DNA of 64,000 nucleotides from positions 38,455,229 to 38,519,228 of the forward strand of contig OY294047.1 in NCBI GenBank assembly GCA_958510825.1, given 5' to 3'. Positions 11,736 through 23,493 of this stretch are shown here, piece by piece (positions within the stretch are counted from its first letter, which is position 1; each line of letters opens with the position of its first letter). The stretch comes from Brachypterus glaber (Eukaryota > Arthropoda > Insecta > Coleoptera > Kateretidae). A program made the position numbers and the translations under genes. The notes beneath the pieces were generated by a model. It was not told where the DNA came from. It worked only from the letters and a program-made list of their open reading frames with translations, and ran no database searches.

Positions 11736-11892
11736 CATAGGCGGATTTAGGGTGGGGGGGCATGGGGCCATGCCCCCCCCCACGAGATATATTAGCATAG
11801 AAATACCTTCAAAATTACATTTTTGGCGAAGGCGCAATTTTTTTTCTTATGGATGCCCCCCCCCCCCTTCAAGTGAAGTAAATCCGCCCCTG
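11736..11892. mobile_element. 157-bp hAT-type MITE, 8-bp target duplication
   Basis: The ends cataggcggattta and (reverse complement) caggggcggattta form a TIR with G-rich and C-rich subterminal runs. They are flanked exactly by the direct repeat actgcatg (11728-11735 and 11893-11900). Eight-base duplications with CAGNG-type termini are characteristic of hAT elements. Non-coding. Confidence 0.9.
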
Positions 11893-11900
11893 ACTGCATG

Positions 11901-12584
11901 AGTTATTTTGAAATGTAATAATATTATCATATATTTTTTTTTATTTTTTTAACACTGTCGTTTGTATATTAATCAAACATATGTAATAAGTTTTTTTTAA
12001 ATATTGTAAATTATTTCAGGTGCTTTAGGTGGCTTTATTTATTAAATTGTCTTGTTTTTAATGTAGACAAAGTAATTCCTCTAATATAATTTTTGTCCTA
12101 CTAAAATGTCGACTATTTTCTGTATAAAGTCCTTTGCGAATTTTACACAACGATGTTTCAAGAAAGCTTTGGTATCGAGAATTAATTGTGATTAACGATG
12201 AACGATATAGTAGAAAAACTCAAAGCGCTTTTTTAATCCGACTGTGTCTAGTTAAAAAGAAACTAACAAGTTTATGCTCAAAATATCAATTTCTAAAAAA
12301 AAAAGTTATAAACTAAAAATTAAAATTAATAAATCTTCTCATGTTTTATCCAGCATATTTGTTGTCAATGCCTTGTAGAATGAATATTAATAATTTAAAT
12401 TTTTTAGGATAACTAATTTAAATAAACCCACGCTCCGTTTTTAAGATAATAAATTAGAGAAAAAAAATAGATAATATCTGAAATACATGATATTTATTTT
12501 AAATACTTTATATAAGAATTTATTTAATAATGCCTCAGGAATTTGGCATAAAAACTCAGATTTTCTATCCAGCCTATAACCATC
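11901..12584. other. No feature recognised
   Basis: A/T-rich. The 60-codon ORF at 12134-12316 shows no domain. Confidence 0.4.
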
Positions 12585-12740
12585 GCATGGCATAATGCCG
12601 TTAGCTAGCGCATTAGGTGGGCCTGTTCTAGGCTTCTACACCAGGTAACAGTGGCGGGGCAAGGGGAAGTAACAAAAATGGGGGCAAACGGCGGCAAATA
12701 TCTTGTAATTGTGACGGCGGCACGCACCTCAATATTTGGA
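12585..12740. other. GC-rich patch with possible hAT-like terminus
   Basis: cagtggcggggcaagggg begins at 12649, resembling a hAT end (CAGTGGCGG). No matching opposite end could be found before the assembly gap. The remainder (gggggcaaacggcggc and similar) has no ORF. Confidence 0.3.
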
Positions 12741-13067
12741 GGAAATTAGGTAAAAGTCCTTATTTATTACGTAACCTACGTAACCATCGATAATCAACCG
12801 CATGTATAATGTAAACGTTTAATGCGAAATTTTTTAAATAACTATAAATTCTTCAATAAGTAAAAAGTAAAGCAAAGTGAGCTACATAATTCATACATGA
12901 AGGCCTAATTCCATTACAAATAGTAAACTCCAATTAAATAAAGTAGATATGTAAATATTACTTTGATAATGTTTTACTGCCTCTTATTTTTTGACATACA
13001 AGTAGTTTTTTAGCGGTAAAATAGGAATATATTCCTATAAATACAAAATAATTAATTTAAGCACTTC
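12741..13067. other. AT-rich, no feature
   Basis: Nothing supported up to the assembly gap. Confidence 0.4.
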
Positions 13068-13267
13068 NNNNNNNNNNNNNNNNNNNNNNNNNNNNNNNNN
13101 NNNNNNNNNNNNNNNNNNNNNNNNNNNNNNNNNNNNNNNNNNNNNNNNNNNNNNNNNNNNNNNNNNNNNNNNNNNNNNNNNNNNNNNNNNNNNNNNNNNN
13201 NNNNNNNNNNNNNNNNNNNNNNNNNNNNNNNNNNNNNNNNNNNNNNNNNNNNNNNNNNNNNNNNNNN
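13068..13267. other. Assembly gap (200 N)
   Basis: A run of exactly 200 undetermined bases, a typical arbitrary-size scaffold gap. Any ORF spanning it is meaningless. Confidence 1.
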
Positions 13268-14373
13268 CCTCTAGGAATAAATAAGTTTAAGGGGCAAGCC
13301 ATGTTTGAAAAACACCCGGTATAAATAATTACGTATACAAATAAAAAACTAAAACCTAAAAAATAAAACTTATTTGATTAAATATAATCGCAATTTTAAA
13401 ATTTAAATTTTAATAAAAACTTCCATTTATTTAAATAAACAATTTACATTTATCTGTAGCCGTTATCTATAGCCATTGTTTATAAATATTAAGTTAAATT
13501 ATGCGATAATATAATTTAAATTTTTTGATAATAAGTAAACAGAAACATGCATGCGATTTTTGTTACAGACTAAACAAAATACAATAAAACTGGGACCACA
13601 CATTGCGTTTATTAAAATAAAAAATTATATAACTGAAATTTTTTAACCACTTGGAATTTAACGGTATTTTTGGTTTTCTTGATAATAAATCTATAGATAT
13701 AGGAAAATGTAGGTAAAAGCTTTATTTAAGTGTTTATTTATGATTCATTTTGTTACAACAAAAAGTCCAAACTTGTGTTTGTTTAAATAGATCCAAATAC
13801 GTATATAATTTTAATTTTTTATGAATATTTGTATGGCGAACTGATAAATGTCCTAGTTTAAAACATAGATAAACTTAATATATTAAAATATTAAAAACAA
13901 CAATAATACAATATTTTATACATTTTGTTTATTTAGATAATATTAAGTGTAGGTGAATTTATTAAAAGTTCAGTGATTTATTTATTTACACATTTCTTTA
14001 AAATTAATTACATATTTACATAATTAACCTTTTATTGCTGTTTTAATTACTATGGGAATACACCTACACTATAAATTTTAAAAATGTATGATTTATTAAT
14101 ATGACAGTAGAATATTTGTATTTAATTCTTATATAGTTACACAGCCTAACTTACAATATAACTATTTTTAAATTACAATGCTCATTAATTAATTATTTTA
14201 CTTTGTTTATGTTTTTATTTTAATATCTTTAATATTCATTTTAAATCCAATTATGTATTTAAGTTTTAGTATATTTGATCTCTTACACATTCAAGTTAAA
14301 TGTAATATTAATCCGTAATAAACCGCAAAATTTATAAATATACCAAGTTCTTTTATTGTTAGTATTATGCATA
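13268..14373. other. AT-rich, mostly featureless
   Basis: Just right of the gap, gaaaaacacccggtataaat (13306-13325) resembles the right terminus of the element at 61556-62071. The gap may therefore hide part of a related transposon. The rest shows nothing. Confidence 0.4.
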
Positions 14374-15348
14374 CACTGCAGGACAAAAGTAATGAAAACT
14401 AGAAGGCCATGGAATTTTAAAAGAAGCCGCATGCCATGCTTTTACTTGGTTCAGCAGTTGTGAATATAACATGACATGTCATAATATGACATTTATATTT
14501 ATAATGCATTAGAACTACTTTCCATTAGAACAAAAGATTAGGGTCACTCCATCCAGTGGTAGCTTGCTGTCGCCGCGGTGGTTGTCAAAAAACCGATGCC
14601 GGATGGAGTGACCCTACAAAATATCAGTGCATTAAATTCACTTTGCAATTAGATTAGCTGACCAAAAGGGTATTAGGTAAAAAATTAATAAATTATTTAT
14701 TGTCCATATCATAACAAAATTAATAGATAGGTATAACATAAGACAGTAGAGGCACGTAGTATTTTAAAAGGACTAAACATTTTATTATGGTAATTTTCTC
14801 TGTTCTACATATCAAAATGTTTTCCTTAATTTAAGGATGTTATTGGATGTGCATATCCTGTTAGAAGATGCCAACTGATTTTTTAATTTTACTAGTAAAC
14901 TGGATTGAGAAGGTAATTTGAAATCATATGGAAAGTTTTTTTTGTTTTGCCATTTTTTTTTTATTTGAAGGACTGTTGAATGAATTTTTCGCAATCATTT
15001 TAATGTGAACTAAAGGCCTTTAATTTTGCTTTTTCATAGGAATTTCACATTTTACATAATATTTTCCTAAATCGTGAATAAATACGCCACTCAGCTGTGG
15101 ACAAACATCTCAATTAAAAAAAGCCAACAACTCTTCAAAACACCTTGTAAACTAAATTTAAATACTTTAAACTTTAACAATATTAAAATGATAAAATCAC
15201 AAAGTTTTTTACAAAAAAAATATTAAATACATTAATAAAACAATTTGACTAAAAATAATAATAACTGCCCGACCTAGTAAAAGCTTGGTATCCGGCTTCT
15301 TTCAAAATTCCATGGCCTTCTAGTTTTTATTACTTTTGCCCTGCAGTG
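14374..15348. mobile_element. Tc1/mariner-like non-autonomous element, 975 bp
   Basis: TIRs of about 56 bp start cactgcaggacaaaagtaat on the left; the right end is cctgcagtg. Both are flanked by TA (14372-14373 and 15349-15350). TA duplication fits the Tc1/mariner superfamily. The interior has no transposase ORF. It carries a nested 74-bp element at 14541-14614. Confidence 0.9.
14541..14614. mobile_element. Nested 74-bp mini-element
   Basis: Perfect 14-bp inverted ends gggtcactccatcc / ggatggagtgaccc are flanked by TA on both sides. The interior is GC-rich (gctgtcgccgcggtgg) and unlike its host element, which supports an independent insertion. Confidence 0.75.
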
Positions 15349-16872
15349 TACTATGTTAATATTCTCATTAACATCCCTTCCAAAAATCAAAATGATTTTT
15401 TCTCAATAACTTTAATCAATGTTTATACGATTTACTAGATGTCATTTCAAATTTAAAATAATAAAATGTAGTTAAAAAAACGTAAGTGTTAAAATATTTA
15501 AATTGTTAATATAATCAAAATCGCATTTAAAATAGATCATGTTAGATATTTTTTTACTTAAGATTAAAATTTATAAAATTTGATTCATAAAATGTCATCC
15601 TAAAAAATAACATGGTTAAAAAAGTCCAAACCAAATGAGATATATATTATTACTAAAAACCGTCCAATTAATATCGCCCATGAAAAGTTATGAATCTATC
15701 CTCATATTTAACTTAATATCTTTGTCTAGCAATAAATAACCCAGAGAGAGTCCATGTCAAAAAATAAAGAAAGACCCGAGATTACTTGATTAAGTCGCAC
15801 AGTGGGCTGAAAAAGGAAATACCGACAAAATTAGGAATTTTCGTTTGGTATTTCGACACATCTGATTTTAAATAATACTAATATTGAAAAAATCAACGCC
15901 ATTAGAGTGATCCAAATTTGCTCATCCAGTTTTGTTAAATGAAAAACAATATAAACCACCAGAAAAATACACTAACCTAGGTAAATATTTTATTGTCGTT
16001 TAACAACATATTTAAAAACAAAATCACTGATTTTTATTGAAATTACCAAACAGCTTACAGCTACTGGCACGTATAGCAAAAAAAATAATATATAAAAATG
16101 GACAGTTTTCCAGAATGGATAAATATAATAATGTTGTCCATGATTCTTATTTCTCAGGCCACTGTAAGTTGGTCCGTAAAATATCTGCTATTATTTCGAC
16201 CTGTTTTGAACCTTATTAACCATGTATATAAGGTTTATATTATTTATTGATCTTTTTAAACCCTTGTCAACTAAGTAAATCTAAAAAATGAAAATTCACA
16301 TCTGTCTGATCTGCGTAGATTTTACCATTTTTATGAGATTAAATTTGAGTTAACATTTTACTTTAACACTGAAAAAGAAAAATATCCTAGTTGTTACATA
16401 TTTTAACCGAGACTTTGACTTAATATGTCTGTCAAGTGCGTTAAGGACATTTTTGTCAAAAAAAAAGATAGACTTTATAGCTGATAAAATTAACTTCAGA
16501 ATTTCAGAATTTTTACAGTAGTTTTGATAGCTACTAGGTACTAACAAATTTAATAAAACAAAACTAGAAACTAATAGCTTTTTGTATAAATTTAATTGAA
16601 TTTACCATTGCATGTAGATGCAGATGGGCGTAACTAATTTAAAATTAATATATTAATATTTTGCACAATATCAATGCTGCATTTTCAAATGGTTTATTAG
16701 GATGTAAATATTTTATACGTAAGGACGGAAATTTTTAATTTTAAACAAAATTATAAAAATATTAATTTATTATTTCATCAATCTACATCTAGTAGTTGAT
16801 GGCGCACAAGTCTACATCAATTTTATACGTATTTTATGTATGTAAATAAATAATATATTATCACATTGCACG
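15349..16872. other. AT-rich, no feature recognised
   Basis: Short ORFs at 16037-16219 (+) and 16350-16547 (-) have lysine-rich, AT-driven composition and no motif. Confidence 0.4.
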
Positions 16873-17157
16873 TTAATTAACACAACTCTTAAAAAAATGG
16901 AGGTCGTTTTTTAAAGTTGGTTCCTCAAAAACAGGACAATAAAGACAAATTGTAAATGTTCTTCTTATAATTATAATTTTATTGTTTAATTTTATGAAAT
17001 TAGAAATGTATTCAAATACATTCTCTTCACTAAAATACTTGTTAAATTGTGCAAGTCGTTCTTTTATAAAACCCACTGTTTCTATATTTTTTAAGTTTGC
17101 ATGTAAGTTTTCACTATACGCGAACACGATAAAAACATATAATAATTTGTAATGCAA
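16873..17157 (-). CDS. Hypothetical ORF, 94 codons
   Basis: Open on the - strand. The middle (ENLHANLKNIETVGFIKER, then LAQFNKYFSEENVFEYISNF) has a more protein-like composition than neighbouring shadow ORFs, and the sequence ends with stop TAA. No domain, signal peptide or convincing splice site was recognised. Codon use is strongly A/T. It may be a remnant of a transposon protein or chance. Confidence 0.15.
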   Translation of the reverse strand: MHYKLLYVFIVFAYSENLHANLKNIETVGFIKERLAQFNKYFSEENVFEYISNFIKLNNKIIIIRRTFTICLYCPVFEEPTLKNDLHFFKSCVN

Positions 17158-17309
17158 GTAATTAATTTTTGCTGTTATAAATTAGCACGCACAACTTTAC
17201 AATTAATTCTGCATTAATTAAAAACAATAAATCCTATTAAACCTCAATATGTTTATAAATATCTACTTTATTACTTATTGTTTGTTATGTTTATTCTTTT
17301 CTGCGATAA

Positions 17310-18000
17310 ATTAACACAATAGTATAATTTATAATGATTTTTTATAACAAAATTAGCACAAATTTCAATACATAACAAACGCAGTTTATTAACTACAGAA
17401 CTTACAGGTTCGGCTAGAAAGAACAAAAGGCAAAAATTATAATATTTTTAATAACTGTTTTTATAAAATAGTATGTTTTGGATGTATCCAATAATTCTTT
17501 TAAAAGAAGATAAGTGATTTGGTAACTCAAAATTTTATAAAAGGTAAGTAATCGATGGCATACTTATTGAAAAACGCATAACTTTTAAAGTTCTTGTACT
17601 AGTTTACAGCGTTTTATATAAGGTAACATCAATTAATACGATAGTATAATTTATATTTATTTAATTTTTTTATAAAAGAGGCACAAATTTTAATATATAA
17701 CAATTAATATTATACATAATTACAGAACTTTAGATAAATTTTGTTGGTCTAGCTTGAAGAACCAATATTGTGTTAATAAGCAAAAAATATGTTTAGTATC
17801 AAAAAGTTATAATATGTTTTTCAAATGGATCTAACTAGCTCCTTAATTATGTATAAAAAATGCGTTCACTGGATAATTTAAATGTCTATTATTAATTAAT
17901 TTAACATGTTCAGTAATTGATCAAGTAGTAAATGAAAAACGCATAAATTTCAATGTGCGTGGACTGGTTTACAACGTTATATATAAGGTAACATAACGTG
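17310..18000. repeat. Ancient tandem duplication of about 330-360 bp
   Basis: Two consecutive diverged units (about 17310-17630 and 17632-18000) share, in the same order: atagtataattta, gcacaaattt(c/t)aata, ttacagaactt, a ggt(c)tagc...gaac block, aaaaacgcataa, a gtttacagcgtt/gtttacaacgtt block, and tatataaggtaacat. No ORF. The order-preserving similarity shows duplication rather than coincidence. Confidence 0.7.
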
Positions 18001-18142
18001 GAACGAAACATTTACATAACGTCCCTTTGACATAAAAGCTTTCGATTATACCGTGTCGGTAAAATCCCATTTAAAATATTTTAATATCAACCTCTTCCTC
18101 TAATTTTTTAACATGTCAATTAAACATGTTTAAACATTGGAC

Positions 18143-18155
18143 CACACACACACAC
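18143..18155. repeat. Short (CA)n run
   Basis: Six to seven CA dinucleotides. Confidence 0.8.
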
Positions 18156-18339
18156 ATTTAAAATCGATTGGTTTAATTTATTAATTAATTTTTTACCTCG
18201 TTAAAAAATCCCAACAATCTCCGAGGTGCATTGTAAATATAAAAGTTAATAGTAGAACAACACATCACTATTATTTTTCACTAATACCATAACACAAATA
18301 AGGATATCACAGGATATTACATTGTTTCGTTACGCGTTG

Positions 18340-18675
18340 TTTTTTTAAGAAACTGAAGTTGCGCGCTATTGTTTTTTCTATGTAGTTTACGTAGATACCG
18401 CGTGGTATGGGATCTGTCAAATATTGAAAAGCGCGACCGTAACGTGAAAGGACGATCCCTCGACAGTCAGTTTGCACTGTTGAACTAAAAGCGGATTGGT
18501 CGGCTCGACTTGTAATAGTACTGGCAAGCTGTCAGCGTTTCAAACATCAGTATATCGGGCGCACGCACTCGGATGTTTCCCTTCTCTCTCCGACTCGCTA
18601 AAGGATAGGGCTATTAAATATTTCTGTTTCGCTACTCCTACCCTTATTTTAGCACCCGTTTCATATTTTCGTGCT
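18340..18675. promoter_or_regulatory. CpG-containing GC-rich island, possible promoter or 5' exon
   Basis: About 330 bases with many CG dinucleotides (gcgcgctatt, gcgcgaccgtaacg, ggtcggctcgac, cgggcgcacgcactcgg) in an AT-rich setting. A TCAGTT at 18467-18472 matches the insect initiator consensus (TCAKTY) on the + strand. A GGTCG about 30 bases downstream resembles a DPE but is three bases off the ideal position. No TATA box or convincing ORF. The ancient tandem duplication ends about 340 bases upstream. Promoter function is inference. Confidence 0.35.
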
Positions 18676-19826
18676 AGTTTTTAAGTTTGATGAATTTATT
18701 TGTTTTTTAGTTGGCCACACTTTGCTTAATAATCTTGAGATGTATCGGAATTTCAGATAAGAATGACAAATTGCTACCTAAATTGTAAAAATTTTATTTA
18801 CATGTTTTATGGTTAATTATATTTAATACCTACTGCATTAAATTGGGATCGGAATAATAAAATATTTTATTTTCTTCCGAGTCAAGTTTAGTTAAATAAA
18901 ATAGGATAGGTAGAGGAATTACTATTAAATTTGATTAAACATATCTATACATACACAAGCAAATGAAAACATGACGTAAATTGGATTTTTTAATAAGAGA
19001 TTATAGTGGATATTTGGAAAAAGAAAGTTATGTTGCTTTTCTAAATGCATAATCGAAATGGAGTTCATGTATGTTATCTATTTATTTTTTATTTAGTTTT
19101 TTACTTAGAGTGTAGAAACTCTGCTATTTATATTTTCTATCTACATTATTCCATAACTTTATAATTAATACCTAGTAACAGTTAAGTATAATAGTAAATT
19201 ATTACCTTAACTTATTTTTAAGAGGACCATACAACATTTAATAATCTATATATTTAGAAAATTTATAAAACAAAAAAACTAAGCTTTAGTGCTGAGTTTA
19301 TCAAATATGACAATAAAAAGCTCAATTTTGACAATATTCTTTCAAAGTTTCTGATATGGATCAATTGTTCTAAATCCGTTTTACCAATTAGGTTTTAAAC
19401 AAAAATATATTAAAATAAGTAGATCAAATACAGTATGAAGTAAAGTAAAAGGAAAATAAAATATTAAATTTAGTTTATCTCTCTTTCAGTTATTATTTTT
19501 GTAACATTGTCGAAAATCACTTATCAAACGGCTTTTCAGATATCAGAGTGCAATTACATGCACTCGTGGGTCTGTAAATATAGCCTTCGTGTAGTATGGT
19601 AGTTGTTTTTAATTTGTCGTGATCACAGTGCTGGACGTTCAATATAAATCTTAAATACTGTGTGGTCTAAAAAAATGTACTTTTAAATATATATTTTGTT
19701 TTAAATTAAGAATTAACAAGTCTAAGTTAAAGAAAAAAAATATTTTTTTTCGTATCTTAATATGTTAAGATAACATTATTAATAGTATATTTCTAACCTA
19801 ATAAGAAAATTAAACATTTCCGACTC
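18676..19826. other. AT-rich, no feature recognised
   Basis: A small patch near 19545-19640 (gtgcaattacatgcactcgtgg) is somewhat GC-richer. Nothing is assigned. Confidence 0.4.
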
Positions 19827-19862
19827 GCTATTTGGCCTAGGCGTAACCTAGGCCAAATTAGC
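19827..19862. repeat. Compact 36-base stem-loop
   Basis: gctatttggcctagg and cctaggccaaattagc pair over 14-15 bp, with one extra base on the right arm, around a 5-base loop (cgtaa). It stands alone with no run of T beside it. Confidence 0.75.
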
Positions 19863-20096
19863 ATTAAATAAGTGGCTTATTGTTATTTCTTATTAAAAGG
19901 TCTCGGTATGAACCATATTATAAATAAATATTTATTATTTCTTATTGTTTTTCGTAGAAATAAATAAAAATGTAAGGTTATTTTATTCGCAAACCACGGC
20001 TGTTTACAGACAAGGCGATATGAATTCATTTCTAACCTTGGTTAAAAGTGAAAAACTTTAAAAGAAGTAAACAAAAATTATAGATTTTGCAACTTT

Positions 20097-20279
20097 TTAT
20101 AATGCATATAAAGGACGTTTTTCTGTACGCTTGTGAAGAAATTCTTTATCTGTTTTCTTATAAAATAAATATTTTTTACTGTTGAAGGATTTATTTCCAT
20201 TATCACTGTAAAACGATTTAGGAACTCCTTTAAGTGTAAAATCCAAGTGTGTCTCGTCAACACCAAGTTTACTATACAT
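20097..20279 (-). CDS. Hypothetical ORF or exon, 60 codons
   Basis: On the - strand the frame reads YSKLGVDETHLDFTLKGVPK, then SFYSDNGNKSFNSKKY, ending RPLYAL and TAA. Codons such as GAC GAG ACA CAC TTG are less AT-driven than the background. The first codons overlap a possible acceptor (ATGTATAG). No family is recognised. It could be the last exon of a - strand gene or a transposon-protein remnant. The second overlapping frame is a shadow. Confidence 0.22.
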   Translation of the reverse strand: MYSKLGVDETHLDFTLKGVPKSFYSDNGNKSFNSKKYLFYKKTDKEFLHKRTEKRPLYAL

Positions 20280-20388
20280 ACATGATTCAATTCAGTTTAA
20301 TAAGCCAATTTACATTCACTTAGAGTTAATTAACCCCCAAAAGTGTTCCTTACATAACCTTAAACAAAACCAATATAGGCATTATTCT

Positions 20389-20464
20389 ATATGCAATATT
20401 TATTTTTGTAAAGACACATTTATTTATTTTATTTTAAGATTGGTCATAGAATATTGCATATAGA
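20389..20464. repeat. Inverted repeat, 15-bp arms
   Basis: tctatatgcaatatt and its complement aatattgcatataga are separated by about 45 AT-rich bases. Probably a MITE relic. Confidence 0.5.
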
Positions 20465-21134
20465 CCAGAAAGCCCATTTTAGCAAATAATTCGCAGTCTT
20501 TTAGACGTTTAACCTACATCATTTTATTTTTCTTTTACATTAAAAATATAACTTGAGAAATATTTAATAGGAAATATGAAACTAATAAATCAATGTATAA
20601 AATGGCATCCTGGATTTTTCAAACACCTTGTAAGTAAATGCGGTTTATAATAGAAATAAATTTGTTTTGTATCGAGAAGAAAAGGAGAGGTTATTTAAAA
20701 TTTGAAATCAATTGTGTAAATTTGTATTATTCAAAAGGTTACCCTTAAAAAATATACCCGGAAATAAAAGAAAGGAAATACCAAAATATTTTTTCTATTA
20801 TTAAACAAACCTTAAATGATACTTTTTTTACTAACTAGACACTATTATAATGCGATTCGTTTGGTACCACTGGCAAAAAAATAATAATCCTATAGTTTTG
20901 CTAACCTGATTTAAAGTATCCAACGTGAAACAATAAAAGAAGCTGTAGTGTATTAAAAAAAAATTGTTTATCTCTAAATTATAAATAATAGTATAGTTTA
21001 TGTAGCATTTGTTGATTTTAAAAGAACATTTGGTTGAATTATCTAAAACTTAGTTGTTAATTGATTTGGTGACAGCGTATTTTATAAAATATCTACGATA
21101 TGGTACTCTGCAGATGATTTATGAACCTTCCCTT
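20465..21134. other. AT-rich, no feature recognised
   Basis: No ORF or repeat supported. Confidence 0.4.
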
Positions 21135-21482
21135 TAAATGTTGTTTATCGGGGCAGATTTTGAATTAAATAAAAGTAAAAATTTTATCTGATTAATCCGT
21201 TAATTTAAAACTGCAGGAATTTAAACTGAATGGCTAGTCTAAGTTCCAATCAGCAAAAGTTTGGCTTCAATTATTTTGCAAAAGGTTTTGGTTTCATAAA
21301 AAAATTAATATATTGAAAATCCCATTATTTTTTTTTTCATTGTTAAAATATAATTTCTTTAATTTAAAATTCCCTGGCGAAAGATACAATTTTATTTATC
21401 GGAAACAATTGCGAATCAAATAATATTTAACAATTTAAAACTGTAGAAATCTGGACTAAAAGCGCAGTCTAAGTTTTAATCT
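21135..21482. repeat. Diverged direct duplication, about 240-bp spacing
   Basis: Two segments (about 21140-21252 and 21390-21482) share, in order, tttatcgg, aatcaaataa/aattaaataa, atttaaaactg(c/t)ag, and gtctaagttccaatc/gtctaagttttaatc. Non-coding. Confidence 0.55.
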
Positions 21483-21869
21483 TAAGATTAAAATTACTGC
21501 TATACCGCATGATTGTTTTGATTACAGCATGAAAAGTAATTACTCCTTGAAGAAAATTGCATAATGAATAATGTTTAGTATTAATACATGTATATTATAT
21601 TACACTGTATCTACTTGTACTTATATGGTTAAAAAGCTTCTGAGTTAATTGAAATAATTAATTGTTTCATCTATGCTATATAATTATTTAAAATAATTAA
21701 AGTATTTTACATGTAAAAATAATAAGAATAAATTATACTGCATTTTAATTAATTATTGTTTATAATGTGATTTTAATAACCCAAGCAATATAGATAGCTA
21801 TATAAAGATGTATCTTTACATCTTTATAAGTTTATTACAAAAATGTAATAAAGATATAGTAGTGAATAA

Positions 21870-23060
21870 CACTAGTTTACAAATTTAAACTTTTTTTTAT
21901 GCACAACTTTTGTTACATGTTTTCTTATATATTTTGATGAAGAATCCAAATACGTCAAGGAAAAAAAATTGTTTGTTCAGTTTTCGAGATAATCCACGCC
22001 AAAGTTTTTATAAGAGAAAATTATAAAAATCGTATATGTTCGTTTAATATTTAAAAAAATAGCTATCTGGGTGTTTTTAGAATCGCTAAAAATAATTTTA
22101 TATTTAAAAGTTTTTTATCTTTAACCCTTGGAATATTTTTTAAGTAACCCGATAAGAATTATTAGTTTTCGTCTTGCTGAAAATTAATTTAATTTTTTAA
22201 AATATTTATCTTTACTCATATAACCCATAGGACCACCCATATTTACATTTTTTTTTAATTAACCTGATAAAATTTGGTACATTGGGACTCGCAAACCAAA
22301 TTTAATATTAAAAAAAATCTGTCTACAAAAAATCCCAAGACCAACCAACTTTTATTAGCTAATTAAAAAAATATAAATGTTGCTATCTAGAAAATAATAC
22401 TTTCCCTTTAGAACTAGCTTTATTAAAAGAAAAAAAAAAAACGAAAAAAAATTAAAATAAAATAAAATTCAAAAAAAGTTTATTTTTTGAAAAACGTAAA
22501 AAAATAATAGAAACTTTTCATTTTTTTTTCTAACTTTCCTCGGGAAAGTATAAGGGGTACTTCTACACCCTTAGAGGGTTTGTTAAAATGTGAATAAATA
22601 AAATTCGTTTCTACGAGTCCCAAAACCCCTATGTATGATTTTAAATCACTTCAATTAAAATAATGTAAATAGGGGTGGTTCGACTCCCTTAAGGGGGGAA
22701 GGCAGAATTTTTTAAATATCAAATTCGTTTTTAGCGAGACGAAAAACTCCAAGTACTAACTCTTATCAGGTTACTAAACAATATATAAAAGGGATGGTTC
22801 TACCCCATTAAGGGGTGAGGATAGAGTTTTTTTTTAATATAAAATTCATTTTTAGCGAGTCTCCAAACCTCCAAATATCAATTTTCGTAAATATTTATCG
22901 AAAAGATATGAATTCTCTGTCCCCTTAGAAAATCTTTAGGGTCGATTATCTCGAAAACTGAACCAACGATTTTTTTTCTTGACGGTTTTGGATTCAGCAT
23001 AAAAAAATATGTAAGAAAACATTAAAATAAAGTAGCGCATAAAATCCTTGTAAACTAGTG
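21870..23060. mobile_element. 1.19-kb inverted-repeat element with CACTA ends and TAA duplication
   Basis: The ends are cactagtttacaaattta (left) and ccttgtaaactagtg (right), flanked by TAA (21867-21869 and 23061-23063). Subterminal segments continue the inverted symmetry: tacatgttttcttatata, gaatccaaatacgtcaagg and ttcagttttcgagataatc all have complements at 22930-23030. CACTA termini with 3-bp duplications are the hallmark of the CMC/EnSpm group. With no transposase present, the assignment rests on the ends alone. The interior holds a three-unit tandem array. Confidence 0.75.
22549..22900. repeat. Three diverged units of about 120 bp inside the CACTA-ended element
   Basis: Each unit starts ggggtggttc/gggatggttc-type, followed by cccttaagggg-like sequence, then aattcgttttta(g)cgag and a c-c-aaac-cc segment. 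Units begin near 22549, 22672 and 22791. Each also contains a small palindrome around its c-runs and g-runs. Confidence 0.65.
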
Positions 23061-23311
23061 TAACCTTACATCCAAAAGAAAATTATTTAGTTATAATTTA
23101 TTGTACAAACATAAAACATTAAGAATTATTAATTTTTAAACGATTTAGAAACTACATAAGAAAAAATGTCTTAAGAGAATTGATGATGTTTTGAAAACAT
23201 GAAAGTGCTCCGAAATTATAGTAGGTTGAGTATGATCTCGAAAGAGAAATAGAAAATCATATTTTAGTGTACCTCACCTCAGCCGGATATTCAAATAATA
23301 TTTACTTTTAT

Positions 23312-23493
23312 TTCTTCTTCTTCTTCTTCTGGGATTTTTGGCCTTTGCCACAAGGACCGCTGGCCAGGTTCGCGTTTTTGTTGACTTCTAGTGGTTTTAC
23401 GGATTGAGTTTACCTATCTGAATGTTTTATTTATTTTATTATATGAATTGGGTAATGAGATGAAAGCCTAGTTTTCTACAGGGATATAGGGGG
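23312..23493 (-). mobile_element. LINE 3' UTR with (GAA)n tail
   Basis: Downstream of the LINE reading frame on the - strand lies a GC-richer 3' segment with cctggccagcggtccttgtg and ggccaaaaatcccag. It ends in about six GAA repeats (TTC on +, 23312-23329). A microsatellite end in place of poly(A) is common in I/R1/Jockey-group LINEs. Confidence 0.75.

Noticed and set aside
13057..13302. 81-codon ORF on the - strand
   Set aside because: It spans the 200-N assembly gap; the codons are undefined.
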